Of a DNA stretch of 64,000 nt, positions 42,729 through 51,229 are shown in pieces. Position 1 is the stretch's first letter, and the number at the start of each line of letters is the position of its first letter. The stretch lies in assembly GCA_024234895.1 (NCBI GenBank), contig JACKNJ010000008.1:81758-145757 (forward strand), given 5' to 3'. A program made the position numbers and the translations under genes. Source of the stretch: Gammaproteobacteria bacterium (lineage in GTDB: Bacteria; Pseudomonadota; Gammaproteobacteria; JACKNK01). The notes under the pieces are model-generated. The model ran no database searches and had not been told where the DNA came from. It saw nothing but the letters and a program-made list of their open reading frames with translations.

Positions 42729-42789
42729 TATTGCCAATCAAACAACAGCGCCCAAGCGCCCGAAGCACTCACTCATGCAGGTCCATGCC

Positions 42790-43659
42790 ATGCGTATTTC
42801 CACTCATCTCCGTGCTCAGATTCTCGCCTCCGCCGTCCTGCTGGCCAGCACGTCCGGGGCGATGGCCTACACCATCGACGGTGACATTCACGACTGGGGC
42901 CTGAACCACACCGGCCAGGACAGCGACTGGACCCCGAACAGCGGCGTCAGTTACGCCGTGTCCGACCAGAACAACAACGAGCTGTCCGGCGGCTACGTTT
43001 ACAACTTCACGCAGTTGGGCGCCCTTGGTTACGGCGACCAGCCCTACGACGCCGAGGCGATCTACCTCGACTTCGACTCGACCTACATGTACTTCATGGT
43101 CATCACCGGTCGCCCGGAGAACGTCTCCCAGTACCCGGCCGGCGACATCGCGATCGATTTCGGCAGCAACGGCAGCTGGGAATACGGCATCGAGACCCGC
43201 GGCAACAACGGCTATGCCAAGGGCGACCTGGTCGCCGTGAGCAACTGGGCGCTGGGCAACCCCTACGCCGCCGCCGGCGTCACCGAGATCCAGGGCGGCA
43301 CCGTCGTCTCCGACACCGGCGACGGCAACGCGCTGGTCTACGGCAACAAGATCACCGATATCGGTCGCTACACCTCCGATTCCGACGACGACCACTACGC
43401 CATCGAAGGCCGCGTCGCGCTGGCCGATTTCGCCCTCTACGCCGGCCAGAGCTTCACGATCCACTGGACCATGGGTTGCGGCAACGACGAAATCCACCTG
43501 TCGGGCACCATGCCGACCCCGCCGGGCGGTGGCGGCGAAGTCCCGGTTCCGGGCACCGGCCTGCTGCTCGGCGGCACCCTGGTCGGCTGGGTCATCCAGC
43601 GCCGTCGCCAGATCGCCAAGCCGGTCACCGACGAGCAGGACGACGCTCAGCAAGCCTGA
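42790..43659 (+). CDS. PEP-CTERM sorting-domain protein
   Basis: The 289-residue exported protein has a signal peptide (AQILASAVLLASTSGAMA) and a C-terminal tripartite sorting signal. That signal is VPVPGTG, a hydrophobic segment LLLGGTLVGWVIQ, then RRRQ, followed by an unusual 17-residue acidic tail after the basic cluster. The mature region starts YTIDGDIHDWGLNHTGQDSD, is acidic and Asn/Asp-rich, and contains WTMGCGNDEIHLSGTMP just before a Gly/Pro linker. A similar Cys-Gly-Asn-Asp motif is common in this class of PEP-CTERM proteins. It is presumably processed by an exosortase encoded elsewhere. ATG 42790 is chosen; ATG 42775 is in frame. Confidence 0.88.
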   Translation: MRISTHLRAQILASAVLLASTSGAMAYTIDGDIHDWGLNHTGQDSDWTPNSGVSYAVSDQNNNELSGGYVYNFTQLGALGYGDQPYDAEAIYLDFDSTYMYFMVITGRPENVSQYPAGDIAIDFGSNGSWEYGIETRGNNGYAKGDLVAVSNWALGNPYAAAGVTEIQGGTVVSDTGDGNALVYGNKITDIGRYTSDSDDDHYAIEGRVALADFALYAGQSFTIHWTMGCGNDEIHLSGTMPTPPGGGGEVPVPGTGLLLGGTLVGWVIQRRRQIAKPVTDEQDDAQQA

Positions 43660-43700
43660 ACCCCGCTTTACGCCCGCTGACCGGGACTGGTAAATCCAAG

Positions 43701-43731
43701 GGCGTGCCCATTCGCGGGCACGCCTTTTTTT
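43701..43731 (+). terminator. Rho-independent terminator of the PEP-CTERM gene
   Basis: GGCGTGCCC (43701-43709) and GGGCACGCC (43716-43724) form a perfect nine-base stem with a six-base loop, followed by seven T residues. Confidence 0.95.
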
Positions 43732-43809
43732 GCTGCACGCCGCGTCGAACGTGCCCTGCTACCATGCGCCGCCGCCCGCGTATGCGGGTTCTTTCACAGG
43801 TTCCCAGCC

Positions 43810-44718
43810 ATGAACATCGATGCACTCAACCGCGACCACGGGGTCGCGGGCCGGGTCGAATTCCTTGCCGGTCGCGGCAGTCTGCCGATGATCCACGTCC
43901 ACAACGACGCCGCCGACGCGGTGATCTCGATCTACGGCGGGCAGGTGCTGTCCTACCGTCCGAAGGCGACCGGCCGCGAGATGCTGTTCCTCAGCGAACA
44001 CGCCTATTACGCCGAGGGCAAGGCCATCAAGGGCGGCGTGCCGGTCTGCTGGCCCTGGTTCGGCGCGGACCCGGAAGGCAAGGGACGCCCGGCCCACGGT
44101 TTCGCGCGCAACCGCATGTGGTCGGTGTTCGGCGTCGATGCCAGCAACGACGGTGTGACCAAGGTGACCATCGGCTTCGATTCGGACGACGACACCCGCA
44201 AGCTGTGGCCGCACGACTTCCGCCTGCGCCTGGTCGTGACCGTCGGCCCGGAACTCGGACTCGAACTCGTCACCAGCAACACCGGCAGCACCGCCTTCCA
44301 GCTCACCCAGGCCCTGCACACGTACTTCTCGATCGGCGCGATCGCGGCGACCGAGGTCCACGGCCTGGGCGGCTGCCGCTTCCTCGACAAGGCCCACGGT
44401 GGCGGCGAGGTGGTGCAGGACGGCCCCGTGACCTTCGCCGGGGAGGTCGACGCGGTTTACATGGGAGTCGATTCCCTGCTCAGCATCACCGATGGCGCCC
44501 AGCAGCGCCGGATCGAGATCGCGTCGGAAGGCAGCCACACGGCGGTCGTCTGGAACCCGTGGGAAGCCATCGCGAAGTCCATGGCCGACCTGGCGGACGA
44601 CGATTACACCCGTCTGGTCTGCGTCGAGACCACCAATGCCGCGAACGAGGTCATCACGGTCCCGGCGGACGGCGGCAGCCACCGCATGGTCGCGCGCTAC
44701 CGCGACATCTCCGCGTGA
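43810..44718 (+). CDS. D-hexose-6-phosphate mutarotase (YeaD-like aldose-1-epimerase family)
   Basis: The 302-residue beta-sandwich protein matches the YeaD family, which interconverts alpha and beta anomers of hexose 6-phosphates. Motifs are IKGGVPVCWPWFG near residue 75, ARNRMWSV near 100, QLTQALHTYFSIGAI near 164 with the catalytic-type His, and the conserved VVWNPWEAIAKSMADLADDD near 247, followed by LVCVETTNA. It lacks a signal peptide and acts in the cytoplasm. It stands between a PEP-CTERM gene and a toxin-antitoxin pair, with its own terminator-like hairpin downstream. Confidence 0.92.
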   Translation: MNIDALNRDHGVAGRVEFLAGRGSLPMIHVHNDAADAVISIYGGQVLSYRPKATGREMLFLSEHAYYAEGKAIKGGVPVCWPWFGADPEGKGRPAHGFARNRMWSVFGVDASNDGVTKVTIGFDSDDDTRKLWPHDFRLRLVVTVGPELGLELVTSNTGSTAFQLTQALHTYFSIGAIAATEVHGLGGCRFLDKAHGGGEVVQDGPVTFAGEVDAVYMGVDSLLSITDGAQQRRIEIASEGSHTAVVWNPWEAIAKSMADLADDDYTRLVCVETTNAANEVITVPADGGSHRMVARYRDISA

Positions 44719-44724
44719 TCGATC

Positions 44725-44756
44725 GCGCGGGATGCGGCCACCCCCGCATCCCGCGC
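44725..44756 (+). terminator. Strong hairpin downstream of the mutarotase gene
   Basis: GCGCGGGATGCGG (44725-44737) and CCGCATCCCGCGC (44744-44756) form a perfect 13-base stem with a six-base loop, seven bases after the stop codon. No T-run follows, so it may be a 3'-end stabiliser or a Rho-assisted terminator. Confidence 0.6.
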
Positions 44757-44896
44757 AACGCTCCATCCCAGCCCCAGGGCTCCGCGTTTCAGTCAATTCG
44801 CGACCCGTGGACACCGCTTCCCACTGGTCATCCGCATAAAGGGAAGCAACTCAGCAAATGGGGGATCAGACCGGTATCGATCCATTTCGCCGGGTG

Positions 44897-44938
44897 CTGA
44901 CATCGTTCTCGATCAGCCACTATCATGACTTGTCATGA
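44897..44938 (+). promoter_or_regulatory. Promoter and palindromic operator of the Phd/Doc-type locus
   Basis: CTGACA (44897-44902), an 18-base spacer and TATCAT (44921-44926) form a near-consensus sigma-70 promoter. The palindrome TCATGAC-TT-GTCATGA (44923-44938) overlaps the -10 box and the expected transcription start, the position of an autoregulatory antitoxin operator. Confidence 0.75.
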
Positions 44939-44958
44939 CACAGTCCGAGGACAGCGCG

Positions 44959-45171
44959 ATGACCATGGTCAAGATCAGTTCAAAGGTCGAAGAAGCGGCC
45001 TGGGAAGACCTCAAGTCCCTGGCTGCGGAATCCCGCCAGAACATCTCCGGCGTGCTCACCGAGGCGATCGAGGATTACGTCCACCGCCGCCGGGTGCGCC
45101 CGACAGTGCTCGACCATCTCGACGCATCGATGGATGAGAACGAGGAATTGGGCAAGCTGCTCTCGCAATGA
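44959..45171 (+). CDS. Antitoxin of a Doc-type toxin-antitoxin pair
   Basis: The 70-residue product looks like a ribbon-helix-helix antitoxin: MTMVKISSKVEEAAWEDLKS followed by LAAESRQNISGVLTEAIEDY and a C-terminal toxin-binding tail (HLDASMDENEELGKLLSQ). ATG 44959 is chosen because GAGGA lies eight bases upstream. An in-frame ATG at 44935 falls inside the operator palindrome and has no ribosome binding site. It overlaps the toxin gene by four bases (ATGA). It should bind the palindrome upstream and neutralise the Doc-like toxin. Confidence 0.85.
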   Translation: MTMVKISSKVEEAAWEDLKSLAAESRQNISGVLTEAIEDYVHRRRVRPTVLDHLDASMDENEELGKLLSQ

Positions 45172-45560
45172 CGGATTCCGTCCAGTTCCTGTCCCTGGAC
45201 GAGGTCTTGGCGATCCACGCCCGGCTCATCGATCGCTTCGGCGGCGCCAAGGGCCTGCGCGACGCCGGGCTTCTGGAAAGCGCGCTTTACCGGCCTCGAA
45301 CCGGCTATTACGACGATTTGGTGGCGATGGCTGCCGCCCTGTTCGAATCGCTGATCAACAACCATCCGTTCGTCGATGGCAACAAGCGCGTCGCCTTCTT
45401 CGCCACGGACATCTTCCTGCGCCTCAATGGCTGGCAATTCCAGCTCAATGGCCCGGACGCGCACCGCTTTCTGATGGGCCTGTTCGCGACCGGCGAATGC
45501 GATCGCGAGCATCTGGAGCCCTGGATTCGCGCAACGATCGTCCGCTCATCCCGACGCTGA
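45168..45560 (+). CDS. doc: Doc-type toxin (Fic/Doc family, death-on-curing)
   Basis: The 130-residue Fic-fold protein carries the Doc catalytic motif NHPFVDGNKRVAFFATDIFL near residue 64, with the conserved His and Asn-Lys-Arg. GGAKGLRDAGLLESALYRP near 26 is typical of the Doc branch. Doc phosphorylates elongation factor EF-Tu and halts translation until the antitoxin binds. The motif is intact. The gene is translationally coupled to the antitoxin gene. Confidence 0.94.
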   Translation: MTDSVQFLSLDEVLAIHARLIDRFGGAKGLRDAGLLESALYRPRTGYYDDLVAMAAALFESLINNHPFVDGNKRVAFFATDIFLRLNGWQFQLNGPDAHRFLMGLFATGECDREHLEPWIRATIVRSSRR

Positions 45561-45722
45561 TTTAGCTGGCATCTCGGCGCATGCGCCGTTAGAGTCCGCG
45601 CCTCCTCGCCGCCCCGCGGACGGCGCGGGGTGTTGCGCGGTGTCTCCGGCCTCCCGGCCCCTCGTTTCCTTTCTGTGTCCGCTCCCTGCCGTCGCCATGA
45701 CGGCCTTCTCCCCGGAGCATCC

Positions 45723-47060
45723 ATGTCTTTCGATACGCTCGGCCTCAAGGCCGAACTGCTGCGCGCCGTTGTCGCGCAGGGTTACACCACGCCCACCCCC
45801 ATCCAGTCGCAGGCCATTCCGGTCGTGCTCGACGGCCACGACGTGCTCGCCGGCGCGCAGACCGGCACCGGCAAGACCGCCGCGTTCACGCTGCCGCTGT
45901 TGCAGCGCCTCGACGACGGCACCGGCCACCATAAGCACCCGCGCGCGCTGATCCTGACGCCGACGCGTGAACTCGCCGCCCAGGTCGCCGAGAGCGTCGA
46001 GACCTACGGCGCGCACCTGAAGCTGCGCCACACCGTCGTCTTCGGCGGCGTCGGCTTCAACCCGCAGGCGGACAAGATCCGCCGTGGCGTCGACATCATC
46101 GTGGCGACGCCGGGCCGCCTGCTCGACCACGCCAATCAGCGCACCGTCGACCTGTCGCACGTGCAGATCCTCGTCCTCGACGAGGCGGACCGCATGCTCG
46201 ACATGGGCTTCATCCACGACATCCGCAAGGTGCTCGCGCTGCTGCCCGGCAAGCGCCAGAACCTGCTGTTCTCGGCGACCTACTCCGACGACATCAAGAA
46301 GCTCGCCGACAAGCTGCTGCGCGATCCGGTGCTGATCGAGGTCGCGCGCCGCAACACCACCGCCGAGACCGTCGCGCAGGCCGCCTATCGCGTCGACCGC
46401 CAGCGCAAGCGCGAACTGCTCGCCAAGCTGATCAACGAAGGCGACTGGCATCAGGTGCTGGTGTTCACGCGCACCAAGCACGGCGCCAACCGCCTCGCCA
46501 AGCAGCTCGAAAGCGACGGCATCACCACGGCCGCGATCCACGGCAACAAGAGCCAGAGCGCCCGCACCAGCGCGCTGGCCGGCTTCAAGACCGGCAAGAT
46601 CCAGGCGCTGATCGCGACCGACATCGCCGCCCGTGGTCTGGACATCGACCGCCTGCCGCACGTGGTCAATTACGAGCTGCCCAACGTCCCCGAGGACTAC
46701 GTGCACCGCATCGGCCGCACCGGCCGCGCCGGTGAGGAAGGCGTCGCCCTGTCATTGGTCAGCGGCGACGAGGTCAGTTACCTGAAGAGCATCGAACGTC
46801 TGCTCAAGCGCAAGCTCGACGTGGAGATCGTGCCGGGCTTCGAACCGACCGGCGACGACGGCCCGAGCGAGGACGACGACCGTCCGCCGCGCGGCCACAA
46901 TCCGCGTCGTGGCGGTGGCCGGAGCCAGGCCAAGCCGGCGACGCGCAGCGCCGGCGAAGGCCACAACCGCAATCGCCCCGGCCATCAGGACAAGGCCAAC
47001 AGCAGCCAGCCCGCCGCCAACCAATCCCGCCGACGCCGTCCGGCCCCCCGGTCGATGTAG
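45723..47060 (+). CDS. rhlE: DEAD-box ATP-dependent RNA helicase, RhlE type
   Basis: The 445-residue protein begins with the Q-motif region (MSFDTLGLKAELLRAVVAQG; YTTPTPIQSQAIPVVLDGHD), then GAQTGTGKTAAFTLPLLQRL, VLDEADRMLDMGFIHDIRKV near residue 152, FSATYSDDIKKLADKLLRDP near 183, and HRIGRTGRAGEEGVALSLVS near 320. After residue 375 a disordered basic tail rich in Arg, Gly, Asn and Pro follows (RGHNPRRGGGRSQAKPATRS), typical of RhlE, for RNA binding. It likely acts in ribosome assembly or RNA decay. GGAG lies six bases before the ATG. Confidence 0.93.
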   Translation: MSFDTLGLKAELLRAVVAQGYTTPTPIQSQAIPVVLDGHDVLAGAQTGTGKTAAFTLPLLQRLDDGTGHHKHPRALILTPTRELAAQVAESVETYGAHLKLRHTVVFGGVGFNPQADKIRRGVDIIVATPGRLLDHANQRTVDLSHVQILVLDEADRMLDMGFIHDIRKVLALLPGKRQNLLFSATYSDDIKKLADKLLRDPVLIEVARRNTTAETVAQAAYRVDRQRKRELLAKLINEGDWHQVLVFTRTKHGANRLAKQLESDGITTAAIHGNKSQSARTSALAGFKTGKIQALIATDIAARGLDIDRLPHVVNYELPNVPEDYVHRIGRTGRAGEEGVALSLVSGDEVSYLKSIERLLKRKLDVEIVPGFEPTGDDGPSEDDDRPPRGHNPRRGGGRSQAKPATRSAGEGHNRNRPGHQDKANSSQPAANQSRRRRPAPRSM

Positions 47061-47133
47061 TTCGCCCGATGCTCGCGATGCCGCTGCCGGTCGTCACCGG
47101 AGCGGCGTCGCGATCAGGCACCCGCTCCGCGCC

Positions 47134-48624
47134 TTACTGCACCACGCGGCGTCGTGCGTCCAGCCGCCGCACGAACTCGCGCATGATGCGCCGGTAGAGT
47201 TCGTCGCCGATGACCTGATCCTCGACATCCGAATCGATGCTCGGATTGTCGTTGACCTCGATGACCAGGACCGCGTCCTCGGTCTGCTTGATGTCGACAC
47301 CGTAGAGGCCGTCCCCGATCGTGTTCGCCGCCCGCACCGCGAGGTCGATGACCTCCTTGGGCGCATCCTCCACGGCCAGCGTCAGATGCTCGCCGATCCG
47401 TAGCGCATTGCTCTGCGCGCCGTGATTGATGATCTGCCAGTGCCCCGGGGCCATGGCGTATTGCGCGACGTACAACGGCTCGCCGGCCAGCACGCCGACA
47501 CGCCAGTCGAAACGGGTCGGCGCGAAGGCCTGCGCCAGAATCAGTTCGGAATCCTTGAACAGGCTGGCGACCCCGGCCTCCAGTTCCGCCTCGTCGTTGA
47601 CCTTGATCACGCCGCGCGAGAACGACCCGTCCGGCACCTTCAGCACCATCGGGAAACCGAGCTTGGTGATCAGCCGATCCACGTCACGGCGCGTCGCCAC
47701 CACGGTCTTCGGTGTCGGCACGCCGGCGGCGGTCAGGGTCTCGGCGAGGTAGATCTTGTTGGTGCAGCGCAGGATCGAACGCGGGTCGTCCATGACCACC
47801 AGGCCCTCGCGTTCGGCACGCCGCGAGAACCGGTAGGTGTAATCGTTTACCGCCGTGGTCTCGCGGATGAACAGCGCATCGAATTCGGCGAGCCGGCTGA
47901 AGTCATCGACCGTGATCAGTTCGGCGTCCATGCCCTCGGCGCGCGCCGCCTTGATGAAGTGCGCCAGCGCCTTGCGGTCGGAGGGCGGCAGCTTCTCGTC
48001 CGGACTGTGCAGGATGGCCAGTTCGTAGCCGCGCGGATGCCGATCGCGCGGCACCCGCCAGTTGCGCCCGAGGTAGCGATCGAGCACCTCGGCAAACCAT
48101 TGCGCGTCCGCGCCCTCGAGCTTGTCCGGCGCGACGATGCGGATCCCGCTGACGCGCCATAGCCCTTCGCGTTCCAGTTCGACCCGCAACAGCGGGGCGG
48201 GAAAGCTCTGGTACAGCGTCTTGCCGATCTCGGCCAGGTCCTTCACCCGCGCCTCGCCGAACGCAACCAGCAGTTCCAGGCGCGTGCTGTCGAGGCCGTT
48301 GCGGCGTCGGTTGAGGAGCCGCTTGATGCGCCGGTTCAGATCATCGAGATCGACCGCCGCCTGCGCGCCCTCGGCGAGGTCGTTGATCGTGCGCACGCTC
48401 GGCAACACGCGCTGACCCCGTGCCTCGGCGAGCAGCGAGCTGTAGTAGCCGAGGTCGAGATACGCATGATCCGGGCACAGGTTGATGACGCGTTGCTGGC
48501 GCGATCCGGTCCAGCGCGGGTCGGTCAGATAATCGACCGCGGCAAGGCAGGGCATCTCCGCGCCTGTGGCGCCACGCGGGCGCCAGTGGGCGGGGTCTTC
48601 AACCAGCAGCAGGGTGTTCTTCAT
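47134..48624 (-). CDS. RimK-type ATP-grasp ligase with N-terminal RLAN domain
   Basis: The 496-residue protein has an N-terminal region of about 200 residues matching the RimK-like ATP-grasp N-terminal (RLAN) type (CPDHAYLDLGYYSSLLAEAR). A classical ATP-grasp domain follows: LRCTNKIYLAETLTAAGVPT near 285, FPMVLKVPDGSFSRGVIKVN near 320, LILAQAFAPTRFDWRVGVL near 355, and metal-binding YGVDIKQTEDAVLVIEVNDN near 450. It probably ligates an amino acid or peptide amine to a carboxylate; the substrate is unknown. It is translationally coupled (ATGA) to an upstream GNAT-peptidase gene. I do not call it rimK because the domain layout differs from ribosomal S6 modification protein. Confidence 0.9.
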   Translation of the reverse strand: MKNTLLLVEDPAHWRPRGATGAEMPCLAAVDYLTDPRWTGSRQQRVINLCPDHAYLDLGYYSSLLAEARGQRVLPSVRTINDLAEGAQAAVDLDDLNRRIKRLLNRRRNGLDSTRLELLVAFGEARVKDLAEIGKTLYQSFPAPLLRVELEREGLWRVSGIRIVAPDKLEGADAQWFAEVLDRYLGRNWRVPRDRHPRGYELAILHSPDEKLPPSDRKALAHFIKAARAEGMDAELITVDDFSRLAEFDALFIRETTAVNDYTYRFSRRAEREGLVVMDDPRSILRCTNKIYLAETLTAAGVPTPKTVVATRRDVDRLITKLGFPMVLKVPDGSFSRGVIKVNDEAELEAGVASLFKDSELILAQAFAPTRFDWRVGVLAGEPLYVAQYAMAPGHWQIINHGAQSNALRIGEHLTLAVEDAPKEVIDLAVRAANTIGDGLYGVDIKQTEDAVLVIEVNDNPSIDSDVEDQVIGDELYRRIMREFVRRLDARRRVVQ

Positions 48625-49757
48625 CGGGGCGGCGTACTCGCTCGGGGATGCAGGACCACGGCCGCGCGCAACGCGCGGCGACCGTATCGGGACATATGCC
48701 AGAAAATTTCGAAGCGCACCGGTATCTGGATGGAATCGGCGCGCACCTCGCCTTCCTCGCGGTCGACGAGCGGATCGTTGATGAACACGAAGCGGTCGTT
48801 CATGCCGGTCACCACGACCCAGTGCGGGGACTTGCTCTCGTAGATCTGCCAGGAGGAAATCAGGGCCAGTACGACCGCGCCGCCGGCCAGCAGTTCACGC
48901 ATGCGGTCCAGGTCCATCGCGGTTTCGTGGATCGGCACGCCGCCGACGCGGAGTTCCTCCTCCATGTCGTGCTGGACCAGTTCGATGACCGCCTTCTTGG
49001 CCAGATCGCGTACCGAATCGGCAAAATGCACCGAGGTGTCGTTGATGAACACCTCGACCGGAAAGCCGCGCCGCATCGCCGCCACCGCGAGACCGTAAGG
49101 GCCGCAACCGCCATGCCCCGACGTCATGAACACCGTGGTCGCCTCCCGCCACAGACGCAGCTCGTGACGACGACTGATCTCGACCTCCGGGTCCAGCGCC
49201 GCCATCGCCATGATCAGACTGGCCGCGCCGCAGGTGAACTCCAGACTCTGTTCGTAGAACGGCACATCGTTGCCGAGCCCCACCCCGCCGACGGTCGCAT
49301 GCAGGGTCTTCTCGTAACGCCAGGCATCCTCCTCGTCGTCGTAGTAGTGCGCGTACTCGCCGAAACGGTGGTAGCCGAGAGACTCGAACAGGGCGATCGA
49401 CGGCGCGTTGTCCTTGCGGATCTCGAGCCGCATCCACGCGCGGCTGTTGGTGATCGCATCCGCTTCGGCCGCCGCCACCAGCGCCCGCGCGACGCCCCGT
49501 CCGCGGAAATCGCTGTCCACCGCGATCGAGTACAGACGGGCGTTGGAGGTGGCGCGGTTGTAGAGCACGACCACATCGCCGGCCTGCACGCCGTCCAGTT
49601 CGGCGATCAGCACGCTCGCGTTGCCGCGCGTCAGCAGGTGGCGGAACTGCCGGCGGCTCAGCCGATCGCCCGCGAACGCCCGGTCCTCGATGACCACCAG
49701 GCTGTCGATATCGGCCTTGCGGGCGCGACGAATGGTTGGAGATATGGCGGTGGACAT
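48621..49757 (-). CDS. GNAT acetyltransferase fused to C39-like peptidase (DUF3335 type)
   Basis: The 378-residue protein fuses two enzymes. Residues about 8-150 are a RimI-like GNAT acetyltransferase (LYSIAVDSDFRGRGVARALV; IRKDNAPSIALFESLGYHRF). Residues about 160-370 are a papain/C39-like peptidase domain. The catalytic Cys is probably in SLEFTCGAASLIMAMAAL and the His in SKSPHWVVVTGMNDRFVFIN, with IFINDPLV-type residues after it. The gene overlaps the ATP-grasp gene start, so the two products are made together. Such pairs were proposed by comparative genomics to modify or process peptides. The start at 49757 lacks a strong ribosome binding site but fits the GNAT domain. Confidence 0.9.
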   Translation of the reverse strand: MSTAISPTIRRARKADIDSLVVIEDRAFAGDRLSRRQFRHLLTRGNASVLIAELDGVQAGDVVVLYNRATSNARLYSIAVDSDFRGRGVARALVAAAEADAITNSRAWMRLEIRKDNAPSIALFESLGYHRFGEYAHYYDDEEDAWRYEKTLHATVGGVGLGNDVPFYEQSLEFTCGAASLIMAMAALDPEVEISRRHELRLWREATTVFMTSGHGGCGPYGLAVAAMRRGFPVEVFINDTSVHFADSVRDLAKKAVIELVQHDMEEELRVGGVPIHETAMDLDRMRELLAGGAVVLALISSWQIYESKSPHWVVVTGMNDRFVFINDPLVDREEGEVRADSIQIPVRFEIFWHMSRYGRRALRAAVVLHPRASTPPR

Positions 49758-49963
49758 CAGCGACCCGGCAGTTGCGGCGAAAACCCCTGACAACAACGCG
49801 TCCGTACATCTTCGCCGCAAATCTTGATCCCGGAAACGGGAAAATCTCATGCGGCGGCGGCAACCCGCCGCCAACGGCATGTCATCGAGAGGGTTTGTAA
49901 TCCGCCCCGGTCTGTCAGACTCCCGCCATCGCACCCACGCTCCACCGTCACCCAGCAAGCCCC

Positions 49964-51229
49964 ATGAACCCGACGTTGACCGCCGCCTCCCCTCGCGCCG
50001 ATCTGATCGCCGAATACCGGCGCGTGCGCCTGACCAGCGAAAGACTCTGCCTGCCGCTGGCGATCGATGACTATCAGGTCCAGTCGATCGTGCAGACCAG
50101 CCCGCCGAAGTGGCACATCGCGCACGTGACCTGGTTCTTCGAGACCTTCGTGCTGCCCGATTTCCGACCGGGCTACCGCCCTTTCGACCCGCGCTTCGAC
50201 TTCATCTTCAACAGCTACTACTACACCCACGGCAGGATGCACGCCCGCGCCGAGCGCGGCCTGCTGTCGCGCCCGACCGTGGACGAGGTGTTCGCCTACC
50301 GCGCCTGGGTGGACGAGCAGATGATCTCGCTGCTCAACGATGCCGACGATGCCGCGTGGCCGGACCTCGCCTTCCGCGTGATCCTCGGCCTGAACCACGA
50401 GGAGCAGCACCAGGAACTGCTGCTGATGGACGTGAAGCACAACTTCTGGTCCAACCCGCTGCTGCCCGCCTATCGCGACGATCTCGTCATTCCCGATGGC
50501 GAAACCCGGCCGATCCGCTGGCTCGACGCTGACGGCGGCATCCGCCAGATCGGCCACGCCGGAGAGGGTTTCGCCTACGACAACGAGACCCCGCGCCACG
50601 ACGTGCTGCTGCGTCCGCACCGTCTGGCCGATCGTCTCGTCACCAACGGCGAATACCTCGAATTCATCGCCGACGGCGGTTACGACAACCCGGCGCTGTG
50701 GCTGGCCGACGGATGGGGCCTGCTGCAACGCGGCGCGAGCCGGCATCCGCTGTACTGGCGCGAAGCGGATTCCGGCTGGCAGCAGTTCACCCTCGGCGGA
50801 CTGCGCCCACTGAACCCGCACGAACCGGTCTGCCATATCAGCTATCACGAGGCCGACGCCTACGCCCGCTGGGCCGGCAAGCGCCTGCCGCTGGAGGCCG
50901 AACTCGAATCCGCGCTCGCGGAACAGCCCATCACCGGCAACTTCACCGACCGCGACCTGCTCCACCCCGCGCCCGCCGGTGACGCAGGCCAATGGTTCGG
51001 CGACCTGTGGACCTGGACCGCGTCCCCCTATTCCGCCTACCCCGGCTTCACGCCGCTGGCCGGGACGATGGGGGAATACAACGGCAAGTTCATGTCCAAC
51101 CAGATGGTCCTGCGCGGCGGCGCCTGCGTGACGCCGCCCGGCCATACCCGCGCGACCTACCGAAACTTCTTCTATCCGGATGAACGCTGGGCCTTCACCG
51201 GCCTGCGCCTCGCGGAGGATGCCCGATGA
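49964..51229 (+). CDS. egtB: Ergothioneine biosynthesis sulfoxide synthase EgtB
   Basis: The 421-residue non-haem iron enzyme joins hercynine to a thiol (gamma-glutamylcysteine or cysteine) with oxygen. The N-terminal DinB-like domain holds iron ligands WHIAHVTWFFETF near residue 50 and LNHEEQHQELLLMDVKHNFW near 143. The C-terminal FGE-sulfatase domain has VCHISYHEADAYARWAGKRL near 288 and LWTWTASPYSAYPGF near 345, then NQMVLRGGACVTPPGHTRAT. The stop overlaps egtD by four bases. No egtA or egtC is adjacent, so the thiol donor is uncertain. Confidence 0.95.
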   Translation: MNPTLTAASPRADLIAEYRRVRLTSERLCLPLAIDDYQVQSIVQTSPPKWHIAHVTWFFETFVLPDFRPGYRPFDPRFDFIFNSYYYTHGRMHARAERGLLSRPTVDEVFAYRAWVDEQMISLLNDADDAAWPDLAFRVILGLNHEEQHQELLLMDVKHNFWSNPLLPAYRDDLVIPDGETRPIRWLDADGGIRQIGHAGEGFAYDNETPRHDVLLRPHRLADRLVTNGEYLEFIADGGYDNPALWLADGWGLLQRGASRHPLYWREADSGWQQFTLGGLRPLNPHEPVCHISYHEADAYARWAGKRLPLEAELESALAEQPITGNFTDRDLLHPAPAGDAGQWFGDLWTWTASPYSAYPGFTPLAGTMGEYNGKFMSNQMVLRGGACVTPPGHTRATYRNFFYPDERWAFTGLRLAEDAR

